From contig URGP01000011.1 in NCBI GenBank assembly GCA_900547395.1, positions 15,492 to 79,491 on the forward strand: DNA of 64,000 nucleotides. Direction: 5' to 3'. The notes below the pieces were generated by a model. It had not been told where the DNA came from. It did not search any database and saw only the letters and a program-made list of their open reading frames with translations. Shown here piece by piece: positions 17,326 to 26,669 of the stretch. This DNA comes from an uncultured Opitutales bacterium. GTDB lineage: Bacteria; Verrucomicrobiota; Verrucomicrobiia; Opitutales; Intestinicryptomonadaceae. A program made the position numbers and the translations under genes. Numbering within the stretch: the first letter of the stretch is position 1; each line of letters opens with the position of its first letter.

Positions 17326-18591
17326 TTAGAGTTCGTACGGAGGAAGGAGCTGTTCCACCATGTTGTTTGCAAGCCTTACATAAGAGGGAAGCCCGTTTTC
17401 AAAAGGAACTTGGACTTCGCCCTGAATCAAAGGCAGAATGTAGCGCGTGAACTGGTAGCTTATGGACATTTGGTTTTCGCCAATCCAGTTTTCGGGGAAC
17501 TTCTTTTCGACGTTTGCAACTTCGTTCAAATCAACGAGGCTTGTTTCGCAAGAGTATTTGTCGGTATCGCCGCGTACGAGCGCAACCATTACGCCCGTTT
17601 CGCCGCTGACAGCCGCCTTTACGGCTTCCTGTCCGCACATAAACGCTTCGTTTGAGTCCGTCAAAGAAGAGCAGTGAGAGCCTGCGCGCTGGGCGTGCCC
17701 GAATTTGCAGGAGCGCGCTTTTACGCCTGAAAGCGATGTCTGGACGAGGTTTTGCAAATAGTCGCCCACGCCGCCGAGCTGCGCATGTCCGAAATTGTCG
17801 ATTTTTCCGTCAGCTGCCGCGACATAATTGCCGTTTGCGTCCTTAATGCCTTCGCTTGCAACAACGAGGCAGTACTTGTTCTTTTGCAGGCAATTCTGCA
17901 CTTCGTTTATGAAAGCTTCGGGATTGAATGCGACTTCGGGAAGCAAAATGATGTGCGGAGGGTCGTCCATCTGGTTCTTGCGCTTTGCGATGGCTGTTCC
18001 GGCGGCAATCCAACCCGCGTTTCTGCCCATTACTTCCACGATTGAAACCAAGTCGTGCTTGCCCATGCCTTCATGGTCGGCTGCAAGTTCGCGGATTTGG
18101 GTGCAGAGATATTTTACAACGCTGCCGTAGCCGGGGCAGTGGTCGGTCATCGGCAAGTCGTTGTCGATTGTTTTGGGAATGCCGATTACGCGCATTTCGT
18201 AATTTTGCTCTTCCGCGCAGCGCGATATTTTGTTTGCGGAGTCTTGGGAGTCGTTGCCGCCGATATAGAAGAAGTAGCGGATATTGTGCGCCTTGCAGAC
18301 TTCAATAAGGCGGACAAAGTCCTTTTCTTTCGTCAGCTTGTAGCGGCAAGTGCCGAGCGCGGAGCCCGGGGTATGGCGCAAACCGCGTATGTTTTGCTGC
18401 GATTCCTGCGCCAAGTCTATGAGCTGTTCTTTCAAAATGCCTTCAACGCCGTTTAAGCCACCGTATATTTCTTCGATGCATTCGTGGTTCAATGCTTCCG
18501 TCACAACGCCGGCCAAGCTTGCGTTAATTACGGCTGTCGGGCCGCCTGATTGGGCGACGAGTACATTCCCTGTCAATATTTTTTCTTCCAT
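17326..18591 (-). CDS. pfp: 6-phosphofructokinase, pyrophosphate-dependent type
   Basis: 421 residues that phosphorylate fructose 6-phosphate reversibly, probably with PPi as donor. Seen: QSGGPTAVINASL at the donor site, YIGGNDSQDSANK (111-121), and the catalytic GIPKTIDNDLPMTDHCPGYGS. Lys140 in PKTIDND occupies the position that is Gly in ATP enzymes and marks PPi use. GKHDLVSIVEVMGRNAGWIA is also conserved. Length fits the 400-430 residue PPi group. The first gene of a minus-strand run ahead of aspS. PPi use is inferred from the lysine, not shown. Confidence 0.88.
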   Translation of the reverse strand: MEEKILTGNVLVAQSGGPTAVINASLAGVVTEALNHECIEEIYGGLNGVEGILKEQLIDLAQESQQNIRGLRHTPGSALGTCRYKLTKEKDFVRLIEVCKAHNIRYFFYIGGNDSQDSANKISRCAEEQNYEMRVIGIPKTIDNDLPMTDHCPGYGSVVKYLCTQIRELAADHEGMGKHDLVSIVEVMGRNAGWIAAGTAIAKRKNQMDDPPHIILLPEVAFNPEAFINEVQNCLQKNKYCLVVASEGIKDANGNYVAAADGKIDNFGHAQLGGVGDYLQNLVQTSLSGVKARSCKFGHAQRAGSHCSSLTDSNEAFMCGQEAVKAAVSGETGVMVALVRGDTDKYSCETSLVDLNEVANVEKKFPENWIGENQMSISYQFTRYILPLIQGEVQVPFENGLPSYVRLANNMVEQLLPPYEL

Positions 18592-18726
18592 AATTTTTAT
18601 GTTTGTAAATGTGAGAGTAAAAAATGTTGTAAATTTAACGTTTTATCATTGTCCATTTTCGGAATTTGGCAAACAAAAAAACTTTCTTGTTAAAAATAAG
18701 CTTCTTCGGGCAAATTGTAAAAAACC

Positions 18727-18756
18727 TTGATTTGCCGATGTTCGTGCTTCTATAAT
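18727..18756 (+). promoter_or_regulatory. Sigma-70-type promoter for the Tat protein / lacZ unit
   Basis: TTGATT (18727-18732), 18-bp spacer, perfect TATAAT (18751-18756). The predicted start of transcription is about 15 bases before the ATG at 18778. Confidence 0.6.
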
Positions 18757-18777
18757 TCTGTCATATAAAATTTGCCT

Positions 18778-19665
18778 ATGGAAAACAGTTCAAGACGTGA
18801 TTTTTTCAAAAAAACCATTATGGCGCTTGCGGCGTTTGCTCTTTTGCCCCAATCGGCGTCCGCCTTGAAGCGCAGACCTTATGCCACGCTTGAAAATGTA
18901 AAGAGGGCGAGGGGAAACGTTGCAAGCGGCGCGGACATTTTTGACGCTTTGTGCGCTCCCGAAAACGCTTCGATGTTCAAGTCTGCCGTAATTTGCGATT
19001 TTTCGGCATTGTCGGAAAGTTCGGACGCGGAAATCTCCAAGAATGCTGCGCTTCTGAAATTCTGCAAAGGCGGGGGCGAATTAAAGTACTGCGCGCGCAT
19101 TTCGAGCGGCTTGAGTGTTTCCAAGTATTTGGACGAAGTTTTGTCGGGCGATAAGTGCGCGGCAATATCGCTTTTTGTATCCTCTTTAAAAGACGCATCT
19201 TCCGAGCATTTTATTTTCGCCTTGAAGAAGGCTTCCGAAGCGGGAAAGCCCGTTTATCTTTTTGCCAATGCAAAAGGCGGCGAATTTTCTTTGGAGACGG
19301 GGGATATGCTTTTGGCGCAGTGCGTGATGAATTTGGCTGAAAGCGGAATTTTTAAAAATTTTGAAGGTTTGAAAATAATCTTGCCGCATTACGGAGCCGC
19401 CCTGCTTTCGAGCCTGGCAATGAGGGGCGTTGAAAGCGGGGACGGCGGAATTTACGCGCCGTTTATGTCGAAAGTTTTTTATCTTTTGGACGGAGAAATT
19501 CCCGATGAATTTTTCAATTTGATAAAAACAGTTGTTCCGCCTTCTCAGTTTTTGTTTGCCTCTTCAAACGGCGGCGCGGGCGCGATAGAACGCTTTGAGA
19601 GCCTGCCGCTTTCCGAGGCTTGGTTTAAGCGCATTTCAAGCGAAAACGCAAAGTCGCTTTTTTAA
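18778..19665 (+). CDS. Tat-exported amidohydrolase-like protein lacking metal ligands
   Basis: 295 residues. The N-terminus has a twin-arginine signal: SSRRDFFKK (R6-R7) followed by a hydrophobic helix ending SASA. The mature part resembles a TIM-barrel amidohydrolase of the Amidohydrolase_2 group: LKIILPHYGAALLSSLA corresponds to the helix-strand with a metal histidine, and FLFASSNGGAGAIERF with a final helix ENAKSLF corresponds to the usual GSDxP...NAxxLF end. The N-terminal HxH and the barrel aspartate are missing (CDFSALSE, ASSN), so it is probably not a normal metallohydrolase. It starts at ATG 18778; a TTG two codons earlier is less likely. The beta-galactosidase gene follows after 21 bases. 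Confidence 0.6.
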   Translation: MENSSRRDFFKKTIMALAAFALLPQSASALKRRPYATLENVKRARGNVASGADIFDALCAPENASMFKSAVICDFSALSESSDAEISKNAALLKFCKGGGELKYCARISSGLSVSKYLDEVLSGDKCAAISLFVSSLKDASSEHFIFALKKASEAGKPVYLFANAKGGEFSLETGDMLLAQCVMNLAESGIFKNFEGLKIILPHYGAALLSSLAMRGVESGDGGIYAPFMSKVFYLLDGEIPDEFFNLIKTVVPPSQFLFASSNGGAGAIERFESLPLSEAWFKRISSENAKSLF

Positions 19666-19686
19666 TTTTTTTAACAAACCTGCCAC

Positions 19687-22600
19687 ATGAAAATAAACAC
19701 TGTTATTATGACACTGCTATGCCTCGGCTCTTCATGCCTTGGCATCGATTTAAAAGACGCCCAAAACGCGTGGAACGACATTTCCGTATTCCGCATAAAC
19801 AAAGAGCCTGCGCGGGCGTTTTTCGTCCCCTATGCCGATTCTTCAAAAGTTCCCGTTTCGCAAGGCGATGAGAATGTGGAAAATCTCTATGAGAACACGG
19901 GCAGGGCGAAAGTCTTAAACGGCAAGTGGAAGTTCTTTTTTGCCGAAAAGCCCGAAGAAGTTTCGCCTGAATTTTTCAATTATGATTTTGACGATTCCAA
20001 GTGGAGCGAAATCGAAGTTCCAAATTCGTGGCAGGCTTGCGGATACGACAGCATTTTTTACGCCAACATCAATCTCGAAATGTTTTTTGACAAAAACGGC
20101 AGATGGCTTAAAGGCTTTCATAAGGGCAAGGGCGAGGAAATGTCGCAAGCAGCAAAAAGCCCGTTCATTCCCGAAATGCACCGCCAAAAAGCTGTTTACC
20201 GCACGTCTTTCGAGCTTCCGAAAGGCTGGGCAGACCGCGAAACAATCATAAGGTTTAACGGGGTGCGCACGGGATTTTTCCTGTATGTAAACGGTGAAAA
20301 AGTCGGATACAGCGAAGACAGTTTTACGCCTGCTGAATTCAACATCTCAAAGTTTTTGAAATCAGGCAAAAATTCGCTGGCAGTCGAAGTTTTCAAAAAC
20401 ACAACGGGGGCGTATTACGAGATGCAGGACATGCCGCACATGATGGGCATAATCCGAGACGTCGTATTGCTTAGCCGCCCCAAAACTTACATCCGCGATT
20501 ATTTTGCAGACATAAAGCTAAATGATAAATTGGACGAGGCAAAAGTAAACTTGACCGTGTTTTTGAGCGGAAGAGAAAACTCGAAAGTTTCTGCCTCCAT
20601 AGTAGATAAAAACGGAAATGCTGTTTTCAAAAAGTCGGCAAATGCAAGCGGCGGAAAAGCAGAAATTTCTGGACTTGTAAAAAACTTTAAATTGTGGTCT
20701 TCGGACAAGCCCGATTTTTACACTCTGATATTGGAAGAGTCGCAAAACGGCAAGGTCTCCGAAGCCGTCGCCGCAGACATTGCGTTTAGAAAATTTGAGA
20801 TAGACGGCAAGACATGCCGTTTGAACGGCAAACGTTTTCTGATAAAGGGCGCGAATGTCCACGCGTGGTCTCCCGACAAGGGCAAGGCATGCGATTTCAA
20901 GTGGATGAAAAAAGACATCGAGCTGATGCGCGAAGCCAATATAAACGCCGTCCGCACTTCCCACTATCCGCCCGACGATAAATTTTTGATGCTCTGCACC
21001 CGCTACGGAATCACTATTATGGACGAGGCGAATTTTGAAACCCACGGATTGAGGGACGAAATTCCGGGCGACAACGAATGGTTCTTTGCGATGTCGCTTG
21101 ACAGAATGAAGAACATGGTTTTGCGCGACAGAAACGTGCCGTGCGTGATTATTTGGAGTTTGGGCAACGAGAACGCATGGCGTTTTACGAAGAACCATCA
21201 GGTAATGCTTGACTTCGCGCGCGAATTTGGCGGCGGGCGTCCCGTGCATTCCGAAGTCGAAATGCGCGACCCTCTGACTTTAAAAAACGAGCGTTTAAAC
21301 AGCCCGACCGACTTCGTTTCGGGCATGTATGGCGGGCTTCCGCGCATCAAGTGGTACCAGACAAAAATGAGAAATGAAACGCGCCCCTTCATCTTTTGCG
21401 AGTACATGCATTCGATGGGCAATTCCACGGGCAATTTAAAGGAGATTTTTGACGAATTCAGGAAAGACCCTTCGCTAAACGGCGGATATTTGTGGGATTG
21501 GGTTGACCAGTCGCTATTGATGCCGCTAAAGGAAAATCCGAATGAAAAGTATTTGACCTACGGGATAGACTGGGGCACGAAGCCGTCTTCAAACAACTTC
21601 TGTCTAAACGGCGTGATTTTTGCCGACCGCACATATTCGGGCAAGTTCGACGACATTAAAAGAGTTCACCAAAACGCATGGTTTGAGGACTCGGAAAGCC
21701 CGTTCAAATTCAAGGTTTCAAACGAATTTACGGCGACAAATTTAAACGAATTTGACTTTGAAGTCGAAGTTCTGCGAAACGGCAAAGTTGTGGCGAAAAG
21801 GGCGCAAAAGCCGCTAAATATTGCACCGTGGGAGAGCGCGGAAATAGAAATTGACGCGGCGGATTTAATCGAAAAAGACAAGAAGCTGGTGGAAAATTCA
21901 AATTTAAACGGCGAATACTTTATAAATATTTCTTTAAAAGAAAAGCAAAGCGGCAAGGTGGTTGCAAAGCACCAGCGGCATGTCGGAAGAAGCGCGCATA
22001 TAGCTTCTTCTTGCGGATATTTTAATTTCAAAAAATTGTCGGAAAACAAAGATTTTATTGTGTTTAGAGCATCCTGTTTTAGCAATTCAAATGCCATAGA
22101 TTTGAAATTCTCCAAAAAGGACGCCGCTTTGGTTTGTGCTGTTTCTTCAAAAGATAAATCGCCGCTAATCACAGAGCCTCTTGATTTCGATATTTCGCAG
22201 GCTTGGATTGACAGCATGAAGCCGCCTATGCGCGACTATGAAATGTACGGCTTGGACAATCTAAAAACCGAAAAGCCGCAAGTTGTTTTCGACGGGAGAT
22301 CGGTGCTTTGCAAAAAGTTCCTGCTAAATGAAGACGGCGCGGGATTTTTGTCGGAAATCAAATATTCCCCGGGCATGCAGGGAGTTAAGGTTGACAGCAA
22401 GTTTACGAAGGTAAACGACCTGCCCGAAAAGCTCAATTTGGCAAGAATCGGCGTGCGAATGGGCATCGAAAAGTCGCTTAAAAACGTCGAGTATTACGGC
22501 AGGGGGCCCTTGGCAAATTATTGCGACAGAAAAACGGGCGCGGATGTCGGCATTTATTCTTCGGATGTAAAGTCGTTCCTCGAACTCTTCCCGAAAACGC

Positions 22601-23412
22601 AGGATACGGGCAATCGCGAAGACGTAAGAAATATGATTTTATCAAGCGACAAAGCAAAATACAAATTGGCGTTTGTCGCGCTTGACAGGCCTCTTCCTTT
22701 TGCAATTTTGCCGAACTCGCAGGTTGAAATGAAGAATGCGAACCATCCCCATGAACTTCCGCAAAATTCAAATTCGGAACTTAGGATTGCATGGAATGTT
22801 TTTGGCATCGGGAACAGCTCCCACGGCCCCGAAACTCTCGATAAATACAGGCATTTCTTTAAAGGCTCTGTTAAGTTCAGATTTAAATTCGGCTTGGTTG
22901 ATAAAGATATGACGCCTGAAAAATTGGCAGAGGAAATCTCCTATACATATCCGATGTCGGAAATGAAAGAGGGTGAAAATTTGCAGGACGAGAGCTTGTT
23001 TCCGAAGCCTTCGGGGAAAGTCATAAGCTACGGCGCGGATGTGAAACTAAGCTCGGTTGACGAAAGATGGTCGCCCAAGGTAAACGATTTCACTACGGAG
23101 GGCGCGCAAAACTTCGCCTTTCATACCTTGAAAGAGGTACACCCGAATGTCGTTGTGGATTTGAAAACTCCGCAGCAGATTTCGGGCATTCAGCTTTCAA
23201 ACCGCGCCGACCACATGGCGTTTCGAACCGCGCCAATCGGAGTTTACATTTCTTCAAACGGCAAAGATTGGGAGAAAATATTTGTTAGCAAGCTTGCCAA
23301 AAAACGCTGGCATATAAATCTAAAAGAAAAAAAGACTGCAAGATTTATAAAAGTCGTTTTGGAAAAGCCCGAAGCGGAAGCTTTGCACCTTAAAAAAATA
23401 GTCGTTTTTTAA
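19687..23412 (+). CDS. Exported GH2 beta-galactosidase (LacZ-type) with C-terminal F5/8C-like module
   Basis: 1241 residues with a signal peptide (1-19). Domain order: GH2 sugar-binding (about 60-260), Ig-like (270-370), TIM barrel (370-660), further Ig-like and beta-galactosidase small-chain domains (660-1130), then a discoidin/F5-8C-like module (about 1140-1241) with VVVDLKTPQQISGIQLSN and RFIKVVLEKP. The predicted acid/base is E495 in IIWSLGNENAW and the nucleophile E572 in IFCEYMHSMGNSTG. The LacZ signature NAVRTSHYPPDD is present. It probably acts on beta-galactosides outside the cytoplasm, with the last module binding glycan. It is co-transcribed with the Tat protein upstream. Confidence 0.92.
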   Translation: MKINTVIMTLLCLGSSCLGIDLKDAQNAWNDISVFRINKEPARAFFVPYADSSKVPVSQGDENVENLYENTGRAKVLNGKWKFFFAEKPEEVSPEFFNYDFDDSKWSEIEVPNSWQACGYDSIFYANINLEMFFDKNGRWLKGFHKGKGEEMSQAAKSPFIPEMHRQKAVYRTSFELPKGWADRETIIRFNGVRTGFFLYVNGEKVGYSEDSFTPAEFNISKFLKSGKNSLAVEVFKNTTGAYYEMQDMPHMMGIIRDVVLLSRPKTYIRDYFADIKLNDKLDEAKVNLTVFLSGRENSKVSASIVDKNGNAVFKKSANASGGKAEISGLVKNFKLWSSDKPDFYTLILEESQNGKVSEAVAADIAFRKFEIDGKTCRLNGKRFLIKGANVHAWSPDKGKACDFKWMKKDIELMREANINAVRTSHYPPDDKFLMLCTRYGITIMDEANFETHGLRDEIPGDNEWFFAMSLDRMKNMVLRDRNVPCVIIWSLGNENAWRFTKNHQVMLDFAREFGGGRPVHSEVEMRDPLTLKNERLNSPTDFVSGMYGGLPRIKWYQTKMRNETRPFIFCEYMHSMGNSTGNLKEIFDEFRKDPSLNGGYLWDWVDQSLLMPLKENPNEKYLTYGIDWGTKPSSNNFCLNGVIFADRTYSGKFDDIKRVHQNAWFEDSESPFKFKVSNEFTATNLNEFDFEVEVLRNGKVVAKRAQKPLNIAPWESAEIEIDAADLIEKDKKLVENSNLNGEYFINISLKEKQSGKVVAKHQRHVGRSAHIASSCGYFNFKKLSENKDFIVFRASCFSNSNAIDLKFSKKDAALVCAVSSKDKSPLITEPLDFDISQAWIDSMKPPMRDYEMYGLDNLKTEKPQVVFDGRSVLCKKFLLNEDGAGFLSEIKYSPGMQGVKVDSKFTKVNDLPEKLNLARIGVRMGIEKSLKNVEYYGRGPLANYCDRKTGADVGIYSSDVKSFLELFPKTQDTGNREDVRNMILSSDKAKYKLAFVALDRPLPFAILPNSQVEMKNANHPHELPQNSNSELRIAWNVFGIGNSSHGPETLDKYRHFFKGSVKFRFKFGLVDKDMTPEKLAEEISYTYPMSEMKEGENLQDESLFPKPSGKVISYGADVKLSSVDERWSPKVNDFTTEGAQNFAFHTLKEVHPNVVVDLKTPQQISGIQLSNRADHMAFRTAPIGVYISSNGKDWEKIFVSKLAKKRWHINLKEKKTARFIKVVLEKPEAEALHLKKIVVF

Positions 23413-23433
23413 GGCGCGGATTTCGCGGCGTTT

Positions 23434-24384
23434 TTACGCTGTCTTAACTCTTGCAAATTTGCGCTTGTAAAGGCAAAGGGGGTCGAGAGACCTCTTTGCA
23501 TGGCGTAGGTTTTCAATGCCCAAGTCCTGTTCCCTGTTCATTCTTGACGCTCCGAGCCTTTTTATTTCGTTTGCTTCAAGCCATGCCAACTTTTGCGGGG
23601 CGCCCTTGAACGCGGGGTTGCATTTTTCAAAATGGACGGTGTAAATCTGCGGGTTTATTTCGCTAAATATTGAAACGCCCGCAAGAACGCCCTCTTCGGC
23701 AAAGAGCAGAATGCCCCTTAAATTCAAAAACTCGAAATTTTCCCTTGCGCACATTAGCGCGTCGTCTTCGTTTTTCAACCCGCCGTAGGTTATTGAAATT
23801 TCCTTTTGGCGGTTTATTTCAAGCATGAAGTCGAATGCGGTGTTTGCGTTTTGCGCGTTCAGTTCCCGAAAGGTGGCGTTCGGGTAAAGCTTGTCGAACT
23901 GCCTTATTAAATTGTGCTTTTTGCGCAGCAGCGCGCCGTTTAAATTTATCAGGTGGTTTAAGTCGTATATGTAGTCGAATTCGTTTTCGTCTTCTCCTAT
24001 TTCAAAATATTTGGAAAGTTCCGAATAGTTCTTTTCAACGTAGCTTGGCGGAATGTCGTATATGAAGCCGTCGTCGCTTTTTTTTGCGCTTATGAATGCT
24101 AATGCCTTTTCAAAAAGCTCTTTTGGCGAAGGCTCTTCGCCAATCGGGAACATTATGACGCGGTTTGCGCTGTTGTATGGCAAAACGGAGCCGCCAGATT
24201 TTACAATTTGCGTTTTATACATTTTGCGCCACATGAAAAGGTTGGCGAAATTTCTTTCGCAGCTGTCGCATGGATTTTTTGCGATAAGGGCGCATATTTG
24301 CGCTTTGTCGGACGCTGAAATGTCTTTAAGGGCGTTCGCGTCGAACGCGGTTTTTTCGGGAATTTTTAACTCTGCCAATATCAT
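23434..24384 (-). CDS. DUF2156 domain protein (phosphatidylglycerol lysyltransferase C-terminal-like)
   Basis: 316 residues with tandem GNAT-like folds, the domain found at the C-terminus of MprF lysyltransferases and as stand-alone proteins. Recognised by FANLFMWRKMY, the LRKKHNLIRQFDKLYP region, and the C-terminal MNREQDLGIENLRHAKRSLDP block. No transmembrane part is present, unlike full MprF, so it is soluble. It may transfer an acyl or aminoacyl group, but the substrate is unknown. It is divergent from a small GNAT gene with only 39 bases between starts, and convergent with the beta-galactosidase gene. Confidence 0.82.
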   Translation of the reverse strand: MILAELKIPEKTAFDANALKDISASDKAQICALIAKNPCDSCERNFANLFMWRKMYKTQIVKSGGSVLPYNSANRVIMFPIGEEPSPKELFEKALAFISAKKSDDGFIYDIPPSYVEKNYSELSKYFEIGEDENEFDYIYDLNHLINLNGALLRKKHNLIRQFDKLYPNATFRELNAQNANTAFDFMLEINRQKEISITYGGLKNEDDALMCARENFEFLNLRGILLFAEEGVLAGVSIFSEINPQIYTVHFEKCNPAFKGAPQKLAWLEANEIKRLGASRMNREQDLGIENLRHAKRSLDPLCLYKRKFARVKTA

Positions 24385-24423
24385 TGTTGAAATTTTGTTT
24401 TATCAAGATTGTAATATCGCAAT

Positions 24424-24837
24424 ATGCGTTCAAAAATTAAAATATTAAAGTTAAATCCTTTTGAAAAAGATTATTCCGAAGCCGTTGCCCGCCTTTATGA
24501 ATTTGAAGGATGGATTTCTGAAAAAGACGATGCGTCAAAGATAAACTTGGCAATTAAAAACAGCTTTTGCGCATTTGGGGCGTTCGATGAAAGCGGGCAA
24601 ATGGTCGGCTTTTTCAGGGCATTGTCGGACGGAGTGGGCGACGCGTATCTCCTAGACTTGATTGTCGATCCGAATTTCAGGAAAATGGGCATTGCCCAAA
24701 GCCTCGCGGAATCCGTCTTGGCGGAGCTTAAAAAGTGCGGCTTGGATTGGATTACATGCATTTCAACTCCCATGGCAAAGCCGGTGTATTCAAAATTCGG
24801 CAGGGAAATGGAAAACTTTTCTCCTTTCAGATTTTAA
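24424..24837 (+). CDS. GNAT family N-acetyltransferase
   Basis: 137 residues with the acetyl-CoA-binding motif LDLIVDPNFRKMGIAQSLAE (R/Q-x-x-G-x-G/A pattern) and the C-terminal beta-bulge region MAKPVYSKFGREM. The substrate is unknown. Divergent from the DUF2156 gene. Its last four bases overlap the stop of ccsA on the other strand, so the two transcripts converge without a terminator between them. Confidence 0.82.
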   Translation: MRSKIKILKLNPFEKDYSEAVARLYEFEGWISEKDDASKINLAIKNSFCAFGAFDESGQMVGFFRALSDGVGDAYLLDLIVDPNFRKMGIAQSLAESVLAELKKCGLDWITCISTPMAKPVYSKFGREMENFSPFRF

Positions 24838-26669
24838 AAATCGGTTTGGCTCAAATATTTTTCATGGTTTGCATTCGGCGCGGCTTGGCATTTTACGAAC
24901 GCAAGAAGCGATATTAAAAATTGCGCCAAGACAAAGAGTGCGAGATAAAGCCATCCGTCGCTCATAAATCCGTAGGAATGCAACCCGATTCCGAGCATGT
25001 TTACGCCGAACCACGCCCATGCCGCGACAATGTTGCCAATACATGCAAGCGCGAGAAACGCGCGGGCATTGGCGTATTTAAAGGCGTAAAGATGTATTGC
25101 AAAAGCCGACCAAAGCACAACCATCAGCGCGCCGTTTTCCTTCGGGTCCCACCCCCAGAACCTCCCCCAGCTCATGTTTGCCCAGACGCCGCCAAGCATT
25201 GTTCCCGCAAACGAAAACACCATTGAAAAGCACATTATGGCATACACGGTTTTTGCCGTTTCAAAATTGGATTCTTCCGAAACTTTTCCGAGCTTTGCGG
25301 CGTTAAAAAGAAGCTTCAAAGACGCCGCAAATCCCGCCAAAAACACTCCGCAATAGCCTAACATCATCGGCACGATGTGCGCCGTAAGCCAAAAGTTTGA
25401 GTTTAAAACCGCTGCCATCTTTCCCATTGTGTCGCCCGAATAGGGCAGGTTGAGCGCAATGACAAGCGATAAAAATCCGGCGGGGGCGGCAATCATTGCG
25501 TAGATTTTTTTGCCTTTTTTTAGCATCAGAAAAATGCAAATTCCAACCGCGACAAGTCCCGTGAAAATCACGGAGGAATAAAGGTTTGTAACGGGTGGGC
25601 GCATTTGTATGTACATTCTTGCGAGCATTCCGAATGCGTGCATTAAAAACGCGCATGAAATAAAAACCGCGCCCGAGGCAAATGCGATGTTTGCGCATCT
25701 TTTTAATATTGTTCCCGCAAGCAAAATCACTGCGGCAACCGCGTATAAAATCGCTCCCCTGTAAAAAATGTCGAGGCGGTTTGCGAAGTTTTCAAACCTG
25801 ATTTTAAATGGCGGATTCAGCAGGCTTTTAAGCTCTTTTATGTGCATGCCTGCCTCTTCGGGCTTGTTTTTGGAAACGCACTCCACAATGTCGCCGTAGC
25901 GCGAAAATGTTTCGATTTTGTTTTCGGACGGGGCGGTATCCAAGAGGGCGTCGAGTGGAGTTTGCCAGCCGCCGCTCATTGAGACCACCAAAATGTTGGA
26001 ATTTTTCAGCTCGTCGTGTCGCGACTTTATTTCTTGAAAGGCTTGCAGGTATTGGTAAACATCGGCAAGAATTGCGGAGTCAGGCTTTCTGTTTTGGGCT
26101 TTCGCGCTTTCTATTTCCGCCGCCGCGCGCTTTGTCATCGCTTTCCACATTTCAAACGTCTCGCGCGGAGTTGCCCCTTCAAGGCAAAACGACAGGGCGT
26201 TTGACGCGGCTTCGTAGGCGGCGATTTTTTCTATCGCAAGCCTGCACGCCTTTGTAAACGGGGAGTTATCCTGCGAGTTTGCGGCATTAAACGCCTCTTC
26301 AAACTTTTTTTCAAAATCTTGGTATGAATAGTATCTTCCTTTTATGCCGAGAAGGTTTTGAAGTTCGCGGTTATCGGTGCTGAAAAATTTTTGTTCCGAA
26401 GCTTCAAGCTTGCGGGCGTTAATATAAACTAACCATTCGGTTGGCGACGCCCATTTGCCGCCGATTTTTACGCTTGATTTGCCGTATATGAAGCGCAAGA
26501 TGTCCGCGCTTGCGCTTGAAAGGGGCATGAGCCTACCGCCTTTCATTGCGGGCATTTCGGAAAGGGCCGCGCCGTCTTTTAAAATTGCGCCGCGCTTGCC
26601 GAAAAAGTATCCGAAGCAGATTATTGCAATGCAAACGGCAAAGCTAAATATTATGGCGATTTTTTTCAT
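24834..26669 (-). CDS. ccsA: Cytochrome c biogenesis protein CcsA (haem handling), with long N-terminal periplasmic domain
   Basis: 611 residues. System II cytochrome c maturation: exports haem and presents it to apocytochrome c. After a first helix (residues 4-22) a region of about 290 residues is predicted to be periplasmic. It includes MKGGRLMPLSSASADILRF, resembling the GRxxPLDT motif of Bacteroidetes-type CcsA. The C-terminal half has about eight membrane helices with the haem-binding WWD motif (WGRFWGWDPKENGALMVVLW) and likely haem histidines. The ATG at 26669 overlaps the resB stop (ATGA). The open frame extends to 26825 but that part lies inside resB. Confidence 0.88.
   Translation of the reverse strand: MKKIAIIFSFAVCIAIICFGYFFGKRGAILKDGAALSEMPAMKGGRLMPLSSASADILRFIYGKSSVKIGGKWASPTEWLVYINARKLEASEQKFFSTDNRELQNLLGIKGRYYSYQDFEKKFEEAFNAANSQDNSPFTKACRLAIEKIAAYEAASNALSFCLEGATPRETFEMWKAMTKRAAAEIESAKAQNRKPDSAILADVYQYLQAFQEIKSRHDELKNSNILVVSMSGGWQTPLDALLDTAPSENKIETFSRYGDIVECVSKNKPEEAGMHIKELKSLLNPPFKIRFENFANRLDIFYRGAILYAVAAVILLAGTILKRCANIAFASGAVFISCAFLMHAFGMLARMYIQMRPPVTNLYSSVIFTGLVAVGICIFLMLKKGKKIYAMIAAPAGFLSLVIALNLPYSGDTMGKMAAVLNSNFWLTAHIVPMMLGYCGVFLAGFAASLKLLFNAAKLGKVSEESNFETAKTVYAIMCFSMVFSFAGTMLGGVWANMSWGRFWGWDPKENGALMVVLWSAFAIHLYAFKYANARAFLALACIGNIVAAWAWFGVNMLGIGLHSYGFMSDGWLYLALFVLAQFLISLLAFVKCQAAPNANHEKYLSQTDF

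Noticed and set aside
17262..17372. N-terminal extension of AspRS
   Set aside because: The added residues lie over the pfp 3' end and a hairpin and have no similarity to AspRS; the conserved N-terminus starts at 17261.
20518..21249. Long antisense open frame inside the beta-galactosidase gene (243 codons)
   Set aside because: It lies fully within a gene with intact GH2 motifs and shows no recognisable domain; it arises from codon bias. The same applies to 8545-9264, 933-1460, 2993-3538, 33086-33703 and 21666-22217.
19687..23412. Frameshift or fusion in the large GH2 gene
   Set aside because: The frame is open throughout and the domain order is that of full-length LacZ plus a C-terminal module, which is common in exported enzymes.
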